This document shows, piece by piece, positions 33,732 to 44,903 of a stretch of 64,000 nt of DNA; the stretch's first letter is position 1; the number at the start of each line of letters is the position of its first letter. The notes under the pieces were generated by a model. The model was not told where the DNA came from. It worked only from the letters and a program-made list of their open reading frames with translations, and searched no databases. The translations under genes and the position numbers were made by a program. The DNA comes from Odontocerum albicorne (lineage: Eukaryota > Arthropoda > Insecta > Trichoptera > Odontoceridae). The stretch spans positions 5,186,251 to 5,250,250 of the forward strand of contig OX463838.1 in the NCBI GenBank assembly GCA_949825065.1. The letters run 5' to 3'.

Positions 33732-34648
33732 CTAGGCGCGTCCAGAAAGTAAAGAACGATTGCGCACCACACCCTGCACCGATCCTCCACCACCACGATC
33801 GTATGCGCGCCAATTAGCTCCTTCTCTCGTTTTAGTGCAAGCCGAGTTTTGTTGCTGAACGGTCGTGCGTCATTGTTCTGTAATCTTTCAAAATGGCTGC
33901 GCCCATCGAAAATCCCGCCAAATGGGAAGTGCGTTGTGTCATTCGTTTTCTGAATGCACTTAATATTCGGCCTATCGAAATTTATAGGTAACTTTAAGCA
34001 CAGTACATGAATCTTTCTCGAAAATTTCACGATCGCTCCTACATTAAAAAGTGACAGAGCACCTTGGCTACAAAAAAATGTGTGCTCGGAAAAGAAAAAT
34101 CTAATCTTAACACTAGAAAAGTGATGGCAACAGTTTTTTTGGACCGAAAGGGTTTGATCTACGTGAAGTTTATGCCAAGAGGACACACAATAAACTCAAC
34201 GACGTAGACGCGCCATCCAAAACAAGAGACATGGAATGTTGTCGGGAAAGGTGGTTTTGATTCATGACAATGCGCGGCTTCATGCATCAGCACGAACACA
34301 GCGAGAACTTCAACGTGTTAAGTGGGAAATTTTTGGACATCCTCCTTACAACCCTGACTTGGCACCGAGTGATTTTTATTTATTCCTGAAACTAAAGGAA
34401 TTTTTGGGTGAAAAAAAGTTCGTAAACGATGAAGACTTCAAACAAGAAGTGACATCCTGGCTCAAATCTTTAGCGGTACAAGAGTATAACATCGGAATTG
34501 GTTCCACGTTACAATAAGTGCCTTGAAAGCATTGACTACATTAAAAAAAAGAGTAAGGTACTGTGACTGTAAATAAAGTTTTGTGTTGATATCTTTCGTT
34601 TTAATTAAGTTATGCCGAAACGTTCTTAACTTTCTGGACGACCCACGT
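33732..34648 (+). mobile_element. mariner element, decayed (917 bp)
   Basis: The ends CTAGGCGCGTCCAGAAAGTA and, on the complement, ACGTGGGTCGTCCAGAAAGT are inverted repeats sharing the CCAGAAAGT..AAGAACG core. TA flanks at 33730-33731 and 34649-34650. It carries the transposase relic 33893-34550. The TIR style resembles that of 58582-59530. Confidence 0.85.
33893..34550 (+). pseudogene. mariner transposase relic (DD34D type)
   Basis: The ATG at 33893 begins MAAPIENPAKWEVRCVIRFL, the mariner N-terminus; the frame breaks soon after. The middle (including the first catalytic aspartate region) is missing or scrambled. At 34236-34517 one frame holds GKVVLIHDNARLHASARTQR and ..HPPYNPDLAPSDFYLFLKLK.., with 34 residues between the second and third aspartates. 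A frameshift precedes the family-typical end VPRYNKCLE. Non-functional. Confidence 0.9.
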
Positions 34649-34650
34649 TA

Positions 34651-34765
34651 TTAGTTAAGTGTGAATCTCATTTAAGCTAAAATAATATTCAATTTAATCT
34701 TATTTAAGCTAAAATAACATTCAATTTAATCTCATTTAAGCTAAAATAATATTCAATTACAGTAT
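34651..34765. repeat. ~40-bp tandem repeat, 3 copies
   Basis: CTCATTTAAGCTAAAATAATATTCAATTTAAT-type units occur at about 34670, 34710 and 34735. One further partial unit lies left of the mariner at 33697-33731. Confidence 0.8.
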
Positions 34766-34910
34766 TAACTCTACATGAAATCGTTTCGATATAATGAGTA
34801 ACAATTTTTCAATGTTTTTTTTAATATTAGAAATTGATCGAATCGATCTTTATTTTTCAAACTATAGCAGTCTTCCTACAAGATCTAAAGTTCGTCGTAT
34901 TTTGATTGAA

Positions 34911-35170
34911 ATCTGAGGTATGACACATCGTAAATGTATTTTACAAAGTATTTATCAGTAAATCTGAAGTATGACGCATCGTAAATGTATTTTACAAAGT
35001 ATTTATCAGTAAATCTGAGGTATGACGCATCGTAAATGTATTTAACAAAGTATTTATCAGTAAATCTGAGGTATGACGCATCGTAAATGTATTTAACAAA
35101 GTATTTAACAGTAAATCTGAGGTATGACGCATCGTAAATGTATTTTACAAAGTATTTATCAGTAATTCTT
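34911..35170. repeat. 51-bp tandem repeat, 5 copies
   Basis: Unit AATCTGAGGTATGACGCATC then GTAAATGTATTTTACAAAGT and ATTTATCAGTA. The period of 51 bp equals 17 codons. The minus strand (34885-35223) is therefore open with a 17-residue repeat TDKYFVKYIYDASYLRF. Whether it is translated is not evident; no signal peptide or start context stands out. Confidence 0.95.
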
Positions 35171-35639
35171 ATGATCACAAAAAAAAATGGAAAAAATTTC
35201 TTTAATTTTACTCTTGAAACCATTTTGGATTATTTATTAATCCCATCAGGACGCCTTCTTCGTCTCTAGATCCTCCCTTTCTTGAATAATATTGGACATA
35301 TAAAAGCACCCCAGCAAAAATTTCTATAGTGTCAAGCAGCGTGACTCGTAGCACGTTTCTCTAGACCAATCTTAACATGTGAGAGAGGTTGATGTCTCGT
35401 AATCATGGCGTATAGAGCCAAGCCGTGTAAATATATAGCCTCCGAGGAAAGGGTTGCCCAATCTGTAGGTCGTGAGTAATTATTTATTCAAACAATTTAT
35501 TTTAAACAAATAAAGCACGTTACATGAGTTGAAATTTTCTGAATTGGAAAGCCAATAAATAATGTTTTCATTTTCTTGACTTCAAGAGGTTCGAACTTGA
35601 TTCCCGATTGAATTCGAAAAAAAAAAAGATAAAAATAAG
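35171..35639. other. no gene recognised
   Basis: GC-richer at 35240-35440. A B-box-like GAGGTTCGAACTTGATTCCC near 35590 may be a SINE trace. Confidence 0.35.
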
Positions 35640-35795
35640 CGTACCAGTTGTCCTCAGTGAAATACAGACACGACAAATGAAAGGCTACAAACCCAGATCC
35701 ATTAAAATTGTGTGTCCAAATTAAATTAACTGTTGTTTTTCACAAATGATGTATATTTCTTGTCATGGGTAAAATAAATAAATAAAATAAAGTTT
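35640..35795 (+). mobile_element. 3'-tail retroposon family, copy 2
   Basis: CCAGTTGTCCTCAGTGAAAT, ACGACAAATGAAAGGCTACA, ACCCAGATCCATTAAAATTG and an AAATAAATAAATAAAATAAA tail. About 20 bp of the GTTTACTGGGGAT part is deleted compared with the other copies. Confidence 0.8.
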
Positions 35796-36129
35796 GATTT
35801 AAAACTTTGTCTGGGCAAAACACTCAAATCCATTTGATGTGTGCTTGCAATTTTGCATTCGTATTGCCGACACAAAATGCGAGTTACGTGTCTAATCCAG
35901 TCGTTTTAAGCCCAAAAGGTAGGTTAATGACGCAAAAAATATTGATAGATCCCTGCATCGGACGTGTGCCGTCACCCTCGTGTGTGTGTGTGTATGTGGT
36001 ATAATGGAAAAGGACATTGATGTGTAGATCTGTATATTAAATCATTGTAAACTCTGCTATATGTATAACTGTCATGTAATTCTATGCTATTTTGTTATTC
36101 TATGTATTTGTGAACTACGAATATGTTGG

Positions 36130-36600
36130 AAACTATGTAAAATGTAGGTTTGTTTGACTCCGATCGCGTTCGCGACCGCAATGGAAATAAGTGACTTGCA
36201 GGGCGATGCGATCGGAGTAGGTCGGGGCCCGGTCGGCGTAAGCAGCGCCCAAACCCCGAAAGTTGTTGTATTTCGCGGGCAATGGGCGCTTGTGACGGCC
36301 GACTGACCATTAATATAGAGGGCCCTCGGTTCGTGTAAAATATATTTTTTCTACTTACATTCTCAGTAACTGTGTTTTACTTGAGACCCGCTACCCTACT
36401 TCGACTGCCTGAGAAGAATCTCTCCCTGCTACCTTCTTCTTCTTCTACTGGATCTTCGCTACGGAATTCCCTACCTCAATTCTCTGAGCGCGACGCGGCA
36501 ACCAGCGTGCCTATATACAGTCTTTGTGCCCCGTCCGGTACAATCCCGATCGTGCCTTTCGATTTGTGCGCCTTATCAATTCCAACATGTCAAAAGTCAC
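36130..36600. other. GC-rich, CpG-containing island of unknown nature
   Basis: Clearly more GC-rich than its surroundings (TCCGATCGCGTTCGCGACCG, GTCGGGGCCCGGTCGGCGTA). It holds TATA-like and T-rich motifs near 36340 and an open frame at 36372-36611 rich in S, P and L. It could be an LTR plus leader of an otherwise lost retrotransposon, or a promoter region. No second copy in this window to test it. Confidence 0.35.
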
Positions 36601-37458
36601 CTTATGAATGATTAATAAATTTTTTCTAGGGAAAAAGTTGATTTTTTTTATAAAAACTTGACGTATTGATGCATATAATAACAATCAATAATCTCTTCAC
36701 TTTCATGTTACGGTTCCATTTATTAATTAGTTAATTCATTCGTACTCCGCTCAATACACCCCAATTAATAATGCGGATATGTTAAATTCTGTGGTTGGGA
36801 AACAATATCGTTTTCGGTCCCAGTAATCGATCATTTGTGTTAAAAAATTGTGCTGAAAAATCGCCATTGTATACACTAAATACTGCTGCATTAAACAGGT
36901 AACACTACGACGCATGCCATTATTGTTACCAGATGAACTCAAAACCAGACTGGCACCATCGGAAATCAAACTCGAAACCTCTGGGTGAAATACTAATTAC
37001 TCATCCACTAGACGTTTACTTAAGAGCAAAGAAAATCTATCAAATTATATATAATATTTGGTCTCATTGGCGGTGCGATACGTATATTGAAATCAAAATG
37101 TAAGTTCTGAACCATATCAAAGTGATGAATTTAAAAAATGGGTTTCAATTGCAAAAAAGGTTACTTTACATTTTTTTTTAAAATAACATTCCAGCCCCTT
37201 TGTAACATAAAATTGATTTTTTTTTATTTAGCTTGATGTGATTTTTATTGAAACGTTTTGGTATTGCTACATTTTAGAATGTGTCCTCTGCGAATTTGAA
37301 AACACTTCATCATTAGCATTTTTATTTTTACGACTTTTCCCGAATATATGAATCCCCGTGCTTTTAAAAATGTTTATAGTCTCCCAGGCAGGCTTCGAAA
37401 AATTCAATTTTACCACATTGTCAATCGAAAAATTATAGGAGGTATAAATTGGAAAGTT
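36601..37458. other. no gene confirmed
   Basis: The minus-strand frame 36751-36969 (..GASLVLSSSGNNNGMRRSVT..) has balanced composition but no recognised domain. The rest is AT-rich. Confidence 0.35.
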
Positions 37459-37474
37459 ATTAATAAAGTCTGAG

Positions 37475-38013
37475 ATATGCTATTTTGGACTGCAGAGGTA
37501 CATGAAATCACGACATCTCTCTAGAAAAACCAAAACTCTACTTTATAAAACACTCATCAGACCTGTGCTCACCTATGGCTCAGAATGTTGGACTCTAAGT
37601 AGAGTGGACATGAGGGCTCTGGGGACATTTGAGAGGAAGATTCTGCGCAAAATATATGGCCCCATTTGCAATAACGGAGAATGGCGTATCAGGTATAATC
37701 AGGAGCTGTACGGTCTGTATGGAGACCCTACCATAACACAGGAGATTTTAATTGGGAGACTCAGGTGGGCTGGACACGTGCAGCGAATGAGTGAGGAGGA
37801 CATTCCGAGAGGGCTCTTGAATGGCACACCGGGGGGTCGAAGAAGGCCAGGAAGGCCGAAGCTTCGATGGCTGGATGGTGTCAATAGGGATGCGCAGCTC
37901 ATTGGCATCCAGAACTGGCGAACAGCAGCACAGGACCGCCAGTCATGGAGGCGTGCTTTAAAGGAGGCCAAGACCCGACCTGGGTTGTGGAGCCACTGTT
38001 GATTGATTGATTG
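37475..38013 (+). mobile_element. RTE-type LINE, 5'-truncated, 16-bp TSD
   Basis: The 16-bp sequence ATTAATAAAGTCTGAG flanks it perfectly (37459-37474 and 38014-38029). The 3' tail is TGATTGATTGATTGA, typical of RTE elements. It is truncated within the reverse-transcriptase/C-terminal part. The long duplication and intact frame indicate a recent insertion by target-primed reverse transcription. Confidence 0.95.
37502..38002 (+). CDS. RTE LINE protein, C-terminal 166 residues (partial)
   Basis: An uninterrupted frame of the end of an endonuclease-reverse transcriptase polyprotein. Residues about 9-35 hold ..TKTLLYKTLIRPVLTYGSEC.. with the GSECW motif, followed by ..LGTFERKILRKIYGP.. (about 42-55), then ..IGRLRWAGHVQRMSEEDIPR.. 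(about 85-104) and the basic GRRRPGRPKLRWLDGV (about 111-126). These are the standard order of blocks after the reverse-transcriptase palm. The ATG at 37502 is internal to the original protein, so this is a fragment, not a gene. The endonuclease and catalytic YADD are absent. Confidence 0.9.
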   Translation: MKSRHLSRKTKTLLYKTLIRPVLTYGSECWTLSRVDMRALGTFERKILRKIYGPICNNGEWRIRYNQELYGLYGDPTITQEILIGRLRWAGHVQRMSEEDIPRGLLNGTPGGRRRPGRPKLRWLDGVNRDAQLIGIQNWRTAAQDRQSWRRALKEAKTRPGLWSHC

Positions 38014-38215
38014 ATTAATAAAGTCTGAGGCAAATATAATATTATAAAAAAGCTTCTTTTTTTTAATAAAAGAGCTCTCATAATCTCTATTAACGGTACC
38101 TTCAAAAACAGGGATATTTTTCAACGACTTTTAAATGTCGTTTGTGTTTAACCTTTAAATATAATATTTTGCTTCGTTATGAACATTCCGTAAAAAACAT
38201 CGCAAAAAAACTATT

Positions 38216-38656
38216 CTTCTTCTTCTTCCCATGTCAGGTCCCCCCAACATTAATATCACCTGAGAGTAGGCATCGTTGTCCCCGGCAGCCCGAAAAAGAT
38301 CTCCAATACCCTTTATGCCAGTCCAATCACGTACTCGTATATTGCGGAGCCAGGAGATTTGCCTCCTGCCAACACCTTTTCGACCCTCTATTTTGCCTTG
38401 AATGATCAGGTGCAGTAATTTTTACTTTGCTCCTCTAAGTATAGTACATGACCCAAATATGACACTTTTCGGATTTTAATATTAGTCAGCAACTCTCGAT
38501 CAACTTTGGCTCTTTGAAGAACCCTTGTGTTGCTGACCATATCCGTCCAGGGTATCCGTAGCATTCTTCGGTGCATTAACATTTCGAATGCTTCCAGTCG
38601 GTTCATATTACCAACTTTGAGGGTCCATGATTCCACTCCATGCAATAATACTGACC
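38216..38656 (-). mobile_element. LINE C-terminal fragment, 8-bp TSD
   Basis: The minus-strand frame (38645-38406) reads MHGVESWTLKVGNMNRLEAF, ..HRRMLRIPWTDMVSNTRVLQ.. and ..NIKIRKVSYLGHVL.., then a frameshift and a GAAGAAGAAGAA tail. Direct repeats AAACTATT at 38208-38215 and 38657-38664. Same family as 2671-2956. Confidence 0.9.
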
Positions 38657-38664
38657 AAACTATT

Positions 38665-39204
38665 AACGCGAAATAAAAAAAGTCATGTTTTAATCTCTTA
38701 CACTAAAATGACATTTCCATGTGGAAAAACAAATATAAAGTAGCGAAAACCTTGAAAAATTCTGATAATATTTCTTTCATCTATGGTATTTATTTTAAAT
38801 TCTACTTTATTTTTAATTGTTATTTTACGAACGCATAAAAACATTTTACAAACTTAACAAAATATTGTTTATTCACATTGCACGGATTTCTCATTTTTCT
38901 CATGCACGCAAAGAGAATCTGATTCTATTAAGGTTATTCCTAAAGAAAAATGAGTTGTTCACAAGCCAAGTGAAGTCCATTCTGGTTAGTTTTGAGTAAA
39001 CTAGGTTCAATCATATTTAAGTGTTTCTAATTCTGTAAGGGTATGATCGCAATTCTGAAAAGTATTACATTGAGTACATATGTTACACTTACTTTGTACA
39101 AAAGCATTTTCTGCTAAAATCTAAAGCTTTTTGCACACCTTTCATGCAGTGATCTTAAATTCAATATTTTTGGACTTGACTTCTGAACTACTCAAATATA
39201 AGTC
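38665..39204. other. AT-rich, nothing recognised
   Basis: One 60-codon AT-driven frame at 38817-38999. No repeats matched. Confidence 0.4.
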
Positions 39205-39500
39205 AGCGTTCTACCCCACAGTATCACACAGTTGATGTAATATCTCCATACCACGCGTGACTGAGTGTTTAGCCATGATATTCGTCCTGTAAGTTGGTAT
39301 GTAGACCAGAGAGTGATTCCTTGCACGGCTATATTTATTGGGTACATATTAACTTATGCTTCTTCTATCGCGGGACAGTTAAAGCAACGTTGAAAAACCT
39401 TGAGCAGAAATATTGGAATGGATTTTTGTTTCAAGGCTTCTTTCTATAGTTACACACCGTGAGAAGTTTTACATGGATCGCATATTTTGGGTAATGGTCA
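39205..39500 (-). repeat. dispersed repeat, copy 2
   Basis: The reverse complement of 8985-9280, including CACGCGTGACTGAGTGTTTA and ATTCGTCCTGTAAGTTGGTA. The coding-like frame seen in copy 1 begins the same way here but stops after about 26 codons. Confidence 0.75.
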
Positions 39501-39689
39501 TTTATTCTGTACCATAGAGAAATGAGGATTTTATTTGTGTTTGTTATAAATATATTATTTTTATATTTGAGCTGATCAGGAGTTCAAATTACATATTTAC
39601 CATATATATTTTTTTGTTTTATCAAATAGTTATACAAGTTTTGAAGGATATCGATACTTTGAAGGATATCTACAATTTTATGAAAATTG

Positions 39690-40040
39690 TGATCTCCGAG
39701 GCCTCGCGATAACTCACTGCACTTGCGTGCCCCGCGCTGCATCACGACCCTCGAATAACACAGGTATTTTTTCCCACCTAGTAGTCAGGGGTCTAAGGAT
39801 ACATTTGACTTTGGTCATATCTAATATTTCAAAAAAATTATGTAAAAAATGCCAGTGTGCTCTGATCGTCTCACGATGAGCCATTGTATCCAGAATGGCG
39901 ACGTGGCCGGTGAGTTTTCTCACTCAGTGAAAACAAACTACATGGCACTGCTTCGCTTTCCAACTAAATTGACGTTGGAAAGACGAGGAGAACCTCGACA
40001 ATGAGGCCCATCAACGATGACAACGTAGTTAAGACACAGA
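39690..40040. repeat. dispersed repeat shared with 30.5-30.85 kb
   Basis: AGTGTGCTCTGATCGTCTCA, GACGTGGCCGGTGAGTTTTC and TTCGCTTTCCAACTAAATTG align with 30600-30780. The surrounding 39710-39760 is GC-richer. Possibly an LTR, but ends were not found. Confidence 0.5.
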
Positions 40041-40299
40041 GCAGAGATGCTCTAAAGTGTTATCTTCTGGGTGGTTTATAGGTCTCTTATTTGCTTTCTT
40101 TTCGCTTGTGGTGAATCGGGGATTGTGCGTGCGTGTTTGCGCGTTATCTTCTCATTCATTTTTATATTACAACTTAACTATTTCAATGTATTGTGTTGTG
40201 GTTTTTTTAAGTATGAACATCATTTCCCATTTGTCATCTGTCATTTTACTTTTATAAAATTTGGACTCCTTTGAGGCTTTTCTTTTTTTCGTTCTTGCT

Positions 40300-40684
40300 G
40301 ACAGTTAACCTGAGGTGGTATATGTGGGTTTACTTTTTATTTTGTTTTCTGCCATACGTTTTTGTTTTTTTTTTAATCTAGATGTGTGGGGGTGTGGGCT
40401 GGAAGCCTTCCGATGACCTTGCGGTCGGGCTCGCCCTGCATTGGTAGGGTGTATCTCGGCCGGGGAATATTTGTGGGATGAGCCCGGACCTTTTGATGTC
40501 TTCTCTCTTGAATGTATTTTTTGACATCTATTTATTTTCTGTGTTTTTTTTCCTCTTCTTATTCTACATGTTCAAGGGTGTGGGCTGAAACACATCTGGT
40601 GTCCCCGTGGCTGGGTTCGCCCTATATTGGTGGTTGTATCTTGGCAGGGGGGATGTTATTAGATGAGCCCTGACCTTTTGATAG
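40300..40684 (+). mobile_element. dimeric retroposon repeat copy 4, left part
   Basis: Module A at about 40385-40500 (TGCGGTCGGGCTCGCCCTGC, GTGTATCTCGGCCGGGG) and module B at about 40575-40684 (GTGGCTGGGTTCGCCCTATA). The repeat is interrupted by the LTR at 40685 and resumes at 41490. Confidence 0.85.
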
Positions 40685-41489
<805 letters not shown>

Positions 41490-41605
41490 ATAGCTTCTGT
41501 TTTTAATGTATTCTCTGCAAGTTATGTGTTTTGGAAATATATCTAAATGTATTATGTACATACTGTGTTGCTATCAATAAACCTGTATTTATTTATTTAC
41601 TTGTC
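41490..41605 (+). mobile_element. dimeric retroposon repeat copy 4, 3' end
   Basis: CTTCTGTTTTTAATGTATTC through ATTATGTACATACTGTGTTG, CAATAAACCTGTATTTATTT and the (TTTA)n tail, matching 19345-19452. Confidence 0.85.
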
Positions 41606-42414
41606 TCCTAGCCCGGAGGTTGAAACAATGATTAAAAAAAAGGTTTTTGTTCTTACGAAAAGCCTCTGCAACACCCTTTTTGTTGGTTGTAAAATATTTA
41701 TAATGTATCTATATACAACAAAAGTGTAATATAAAAAAAACCCGATCAAGAATAAAAAAAAAATGTTTTTAAATTTGCACAGTAAAAATGAAAACACAAA
41801 TGTCGAAAATATTTTTTTACACTCATGAATATTTATTTGAATATAAATCTGTCCATCATAATATATGGTCATCATTTTAGACATTGTTTAGTTGTGAATC
41901 ACAAAATTCTAATGTAGATGTTATAGATAAAATATGATTAAATCTACAAAGATATTTGGAAACTTAATAAAATAATTTTCATGTAATTTCTTCATTATGA
42001 TAAAATTAAGCTTCGCAGACTAAAGACTAGAGAAATGTTCAAATGAAGAAGTTTGAAAGTCTTTGAGAAAGGTTAAAATCCAGACTTCATAAGAAAAGGA
42101 CGATAATGATGAATAATGCATAAAACAAATTGAATATTCGAGGGTTAAATTTTTCTCCTTTAAGGCAAGTTGAAAAGAAATCCAACTTCGGACGAGTAAA
42201 AAAAAATAAGAATTTATTTTGAACGGATATTTTTTTCGTTTATTTGATTATACTTTGGTTACTTTTTTTTTTTTTTTTTCTTAAAAAGGGGGCTGGAATA
42301 TTTTTTTCATTGCTTTTTTCCAATAGTTTAAAAAGTTTTTTAGACTTGTTGCCGTGTCGAGTTAGTCTGAATAATGACTGATATTTCAAATGTATCGCAA
42401 CCTTTTTTGTTTTA
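41606..42414. other. AT-rich, nothing recognised
   Basis: Opposite AT-driven frames at 41547-41884 overlap and lack domains. Long T runs near 42265. Confidence 0.45.
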
Positions 42415-42587
42415 CTTTAACCTGGCGAGTTTATTGCCATGTGGCAATCTCTTCCAACCAAGCAGAAAGATGTTTTAATGGGCTCTAAGTGAAAACTAGA
42501 CTGGAATCCCATTAAAAAAAATGGAACCCGTAACCTCCGGATCGGCAGACAAGCGTTTTACCACCAGGCCACGGAAGTCGTCAGGGT
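42415..42587 (-). mobile_element. tRNA-derived SINE copy
   Basis: Minus strand: CCGTGGCCTGGTGGTAAAAC as A-box region, GAGGTTACGGGTTCCATTTT as B-box region, and body with TCTAGTTTTCACTTAGAGCC and TTTCTGCTTGGTTGGAAGA. Confidence 0.8.
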
Positions 42588-42823
42588 AAAGCCAAAATAT
42601 TGTTTAATTATATTCGGTGATGTTTTTGAAAATACTCAGAGAGTGAAGGCTAAAATTCTTTAAAATTTGCAAACTAATTCCAAATTGCAACCCTTATGGA
42701 TTATGAAAATACAAAAAAATAGTGCTTTTGTAGTCTTAATAGCTAAATACTTTATTGGTTTACTGAGAATAATGCGGTGACAAGAAGAAAAACTTGATTT
42801 TGGTAAATATTGTAATATATAAT

Positions 42824-43223
42824 TATGGGAACCACGGTCGTCGCTAAACATTGTCGCATACATACGGTCAATGACCGATGAAACGACTATAGTAAGCGGT
42901 CCAAAGGTCACATGCCGACCATTGACGCCGGCTGAGCATCGCGCCGCATTCCATAGTAGAAAGAGAACGCACCACGCTGTCTCCACAGTTTCGTAAATAA
43001 ATGGTTACCTACAATACTACAATTGACCATTTCTGCATTCACAGGAGCGAGGTAGAATCATATCGCGGGCGCACTCCCGCGCCCATTTTGAAATGTTATA
43101 AATACCTACGTACTATCAAATAAAGTATTCATTCACTCTCTCCTTCCGCATTGCGATTTAACGTGTTTTATTTATTTACCAACAATCATAATCATCATAA
43201 ACCTTTAAGGGACATTCCCTAAA
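42824..43223 (+). mobile_element. solo LTR, copy 2
   Basis: Begins TATGGGAACCACGGTCGTCG and ends ..TTTAAGGGACATTCCCTAAA. TAAT duplications at 42820-42823 and 43224-43227. A TATA-like TTATAAATACCTACG is followed about 20 bp on by AATAAAGTATTCATTC. The complementary frame at 42660-42986 is not a gene. Confidence 0.85.
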
Positions 43224-43549
43224 TAATAAACGAAATTAATAATATGCATCAAAATCTAGTTCGTAAATGTTTTAGTAGAGTGACTTATTATTTCGGATAA
43301 ATTAATGATATTTGTGATTAAACACCTAATGAGACCACTTCACGACAGGCCTTGCCTAGTAAATCTCTATCCACCCACAAAATGGAGAATCTTTAGCGTT
43401 GCTATCTACATTTTTGATTGAATAATAGGAACTATGCATTGTATCTTTAGAATCTGTATCGAAGAGAAGATAAACTTCGAGATTGATTTCGTTTAGTTTG
43501 AATCAATTGATTGTGCATAATCAATCAAATAAAATAGGGTATTATGACA
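43224..43549. other. no gene recognised
   Basis: Balanced to AT-rich sequence between the LTR and a LINE scrap. No repeat matched. Confidence 0.35.
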
Positions 43550-43700
43550 AAGGATGATAACGTTACTGATTCTGAAGTGTGGAAAGATCTACTTACCTCT
43601 TAGTGTTAAAAATAAGAGTTGCGTTTGCAACTTTAGGAAACACTTGAAAACAACCCTTTTAGGGAGGTCTTTTACGGCCCTTTTTGGGACGACACCCCTT
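43550..43700 (+). mobile_element. possible LINE C-terminal scrap
   Basis: The frame CGKIYLPLSVKNKSCVCNFR KHLKTTLLG resembles the WNSLP.SVR...S...F...LKT.L end of CR1/Jockey-like LINE proteins. Only about 45 residues remain and no tail is seen. Confidence 0.4.
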
Positions 43701-43747
43701 TTAAAATCTATGCCTATGCTCGTTTATGAACACTACACCAAAAGTGT

Positions 43748-44386
43748 TTAACCCTTCCCTTACGGTGATAAAAATAATACGCGTGATCCGGTGTTGGGTA
43801 GTGGGTACGCAATCAAAAATTAGCGATTTTAAATCGGAAAAATAAGAACATTCATAGATAATCCCCTTAATTAATTATAATTGAAGTTAAAAATTATAAT
43901 AATTGAGATTTATTTGCTGAAAACATTAAAAAACCATCTGAAAACATTAAAAAACGCTCACGGAACGGGCGTACGTCTAACCTATTTGCAAGCCTAGAGG
44001 CTACTAGTGGCGCGGAACGTCAGTCGCATACCCCTGCGCTTACTCCTTTGCTTGCGACGTTGAGACAATTCAGGTTCTCGCAATTCAGTCTAGTATGCAA
44101 GAGTGAGATGCGAATATAGTGTCGCGCTTCCCGCATACTATTCACCTATCGTCAAGACGAGGCACTCGCCGCGTTTAAATGCGAATTTGTTTTCGATCTT
44201 TATAAAACACCCCGATGTAGTCGATAAATTCTGATTATTATTAATATTATTTTTTAAATCAATGCGTAAATATATTATGGAGGAATACCTAAAATCTTAA
44301 CCTTGTATTTATTATGTGTATAGAGATATTGATGGTTATTAGAAGCAACGTGTAGAAGATACCCAACACAGGGAAGGAAAGGTTAA
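43748..44386. mobile_element. piggyBac-like MITE, copy D
   Basis: TTAACCCTTCCCTTACGGTG to CACAGGGAAGGAAAGGTTAA. Close to copies C and E. It has a local duplication of AAACATTAAAAAACCATCTG-type sequence near 43920-43955. Confidence 0.9.
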
Positions 44387-44714
44387 GATCACATATGAAG
44401 CCAAAAGTGTAACTATCACATATCGGAAGATCTTCAAAGATTTATTTTGCAGTTCATTTTCTCCTGGTATTTTTTCTGCGGTTTTATTACCCAATATGCT
44501 TTTCGGATGCGGAAAAAATATCTGATCAATAACAATAACCAGTTTCATATGATGACACTCATGATGGTATTATATTTGTTGCTATAAGTGGTTCATTTGA
44601 TTTCCCCTTTAACAATACGCATTAAGTACCAATTACACTGTTTATGACTCTTATTTTGTGGCAACTAAAAGTTATTAAGCATTTTATTTTTTTGTTCTTT
44701 ACTTTCGTTATATA

Positions 44715-44903
44715 CAGACGACCTGGCGGGCTTATTGCTACCTGGCAATCTCATCCAAACAACCAAAAATATATTGAAGATGCCTTAGGCGAAAACCATA
44801 TTGGAATCCTTTATTAAAAAATCTGGGTAACAGCGGGATTCGAACCCGCAACATTCGGGCTGGTAGACAGGTGTCTTATCAACTAGGTCATGGAAGGAGT
44901 CTA
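44715..44903 (-). mobile_element. SINE with intact pol III boxes
   Basis: On the minus strand the head has an A box fitting TRGYNNANNNG (TAGTTGATAAG) and a perfect B box GGTTCGAATCC, 30-40 bp apart as in a tRNA gene. The body (AATATGGTTTTCGCCTAAGG) and tail (GCCAGGTCGTCTGTATATAA) complete it. This is the best preserved SINE promoter in the window. Confidence 0.85.

Noticed and set aside
37699..38124. Minus-strand ORFs of 141 and 68 codons
   Set aside because: Opposite strand of the RTE C-terminal frame; they also run through the (TGAT)n tail.
44820..44890. Possible functional tRNA gene (minus strand)
   Set aside because: A and B boxes are good but the sequence continues into the SINE body, and the acceptor stem and anticodon arm do not close convincingly.
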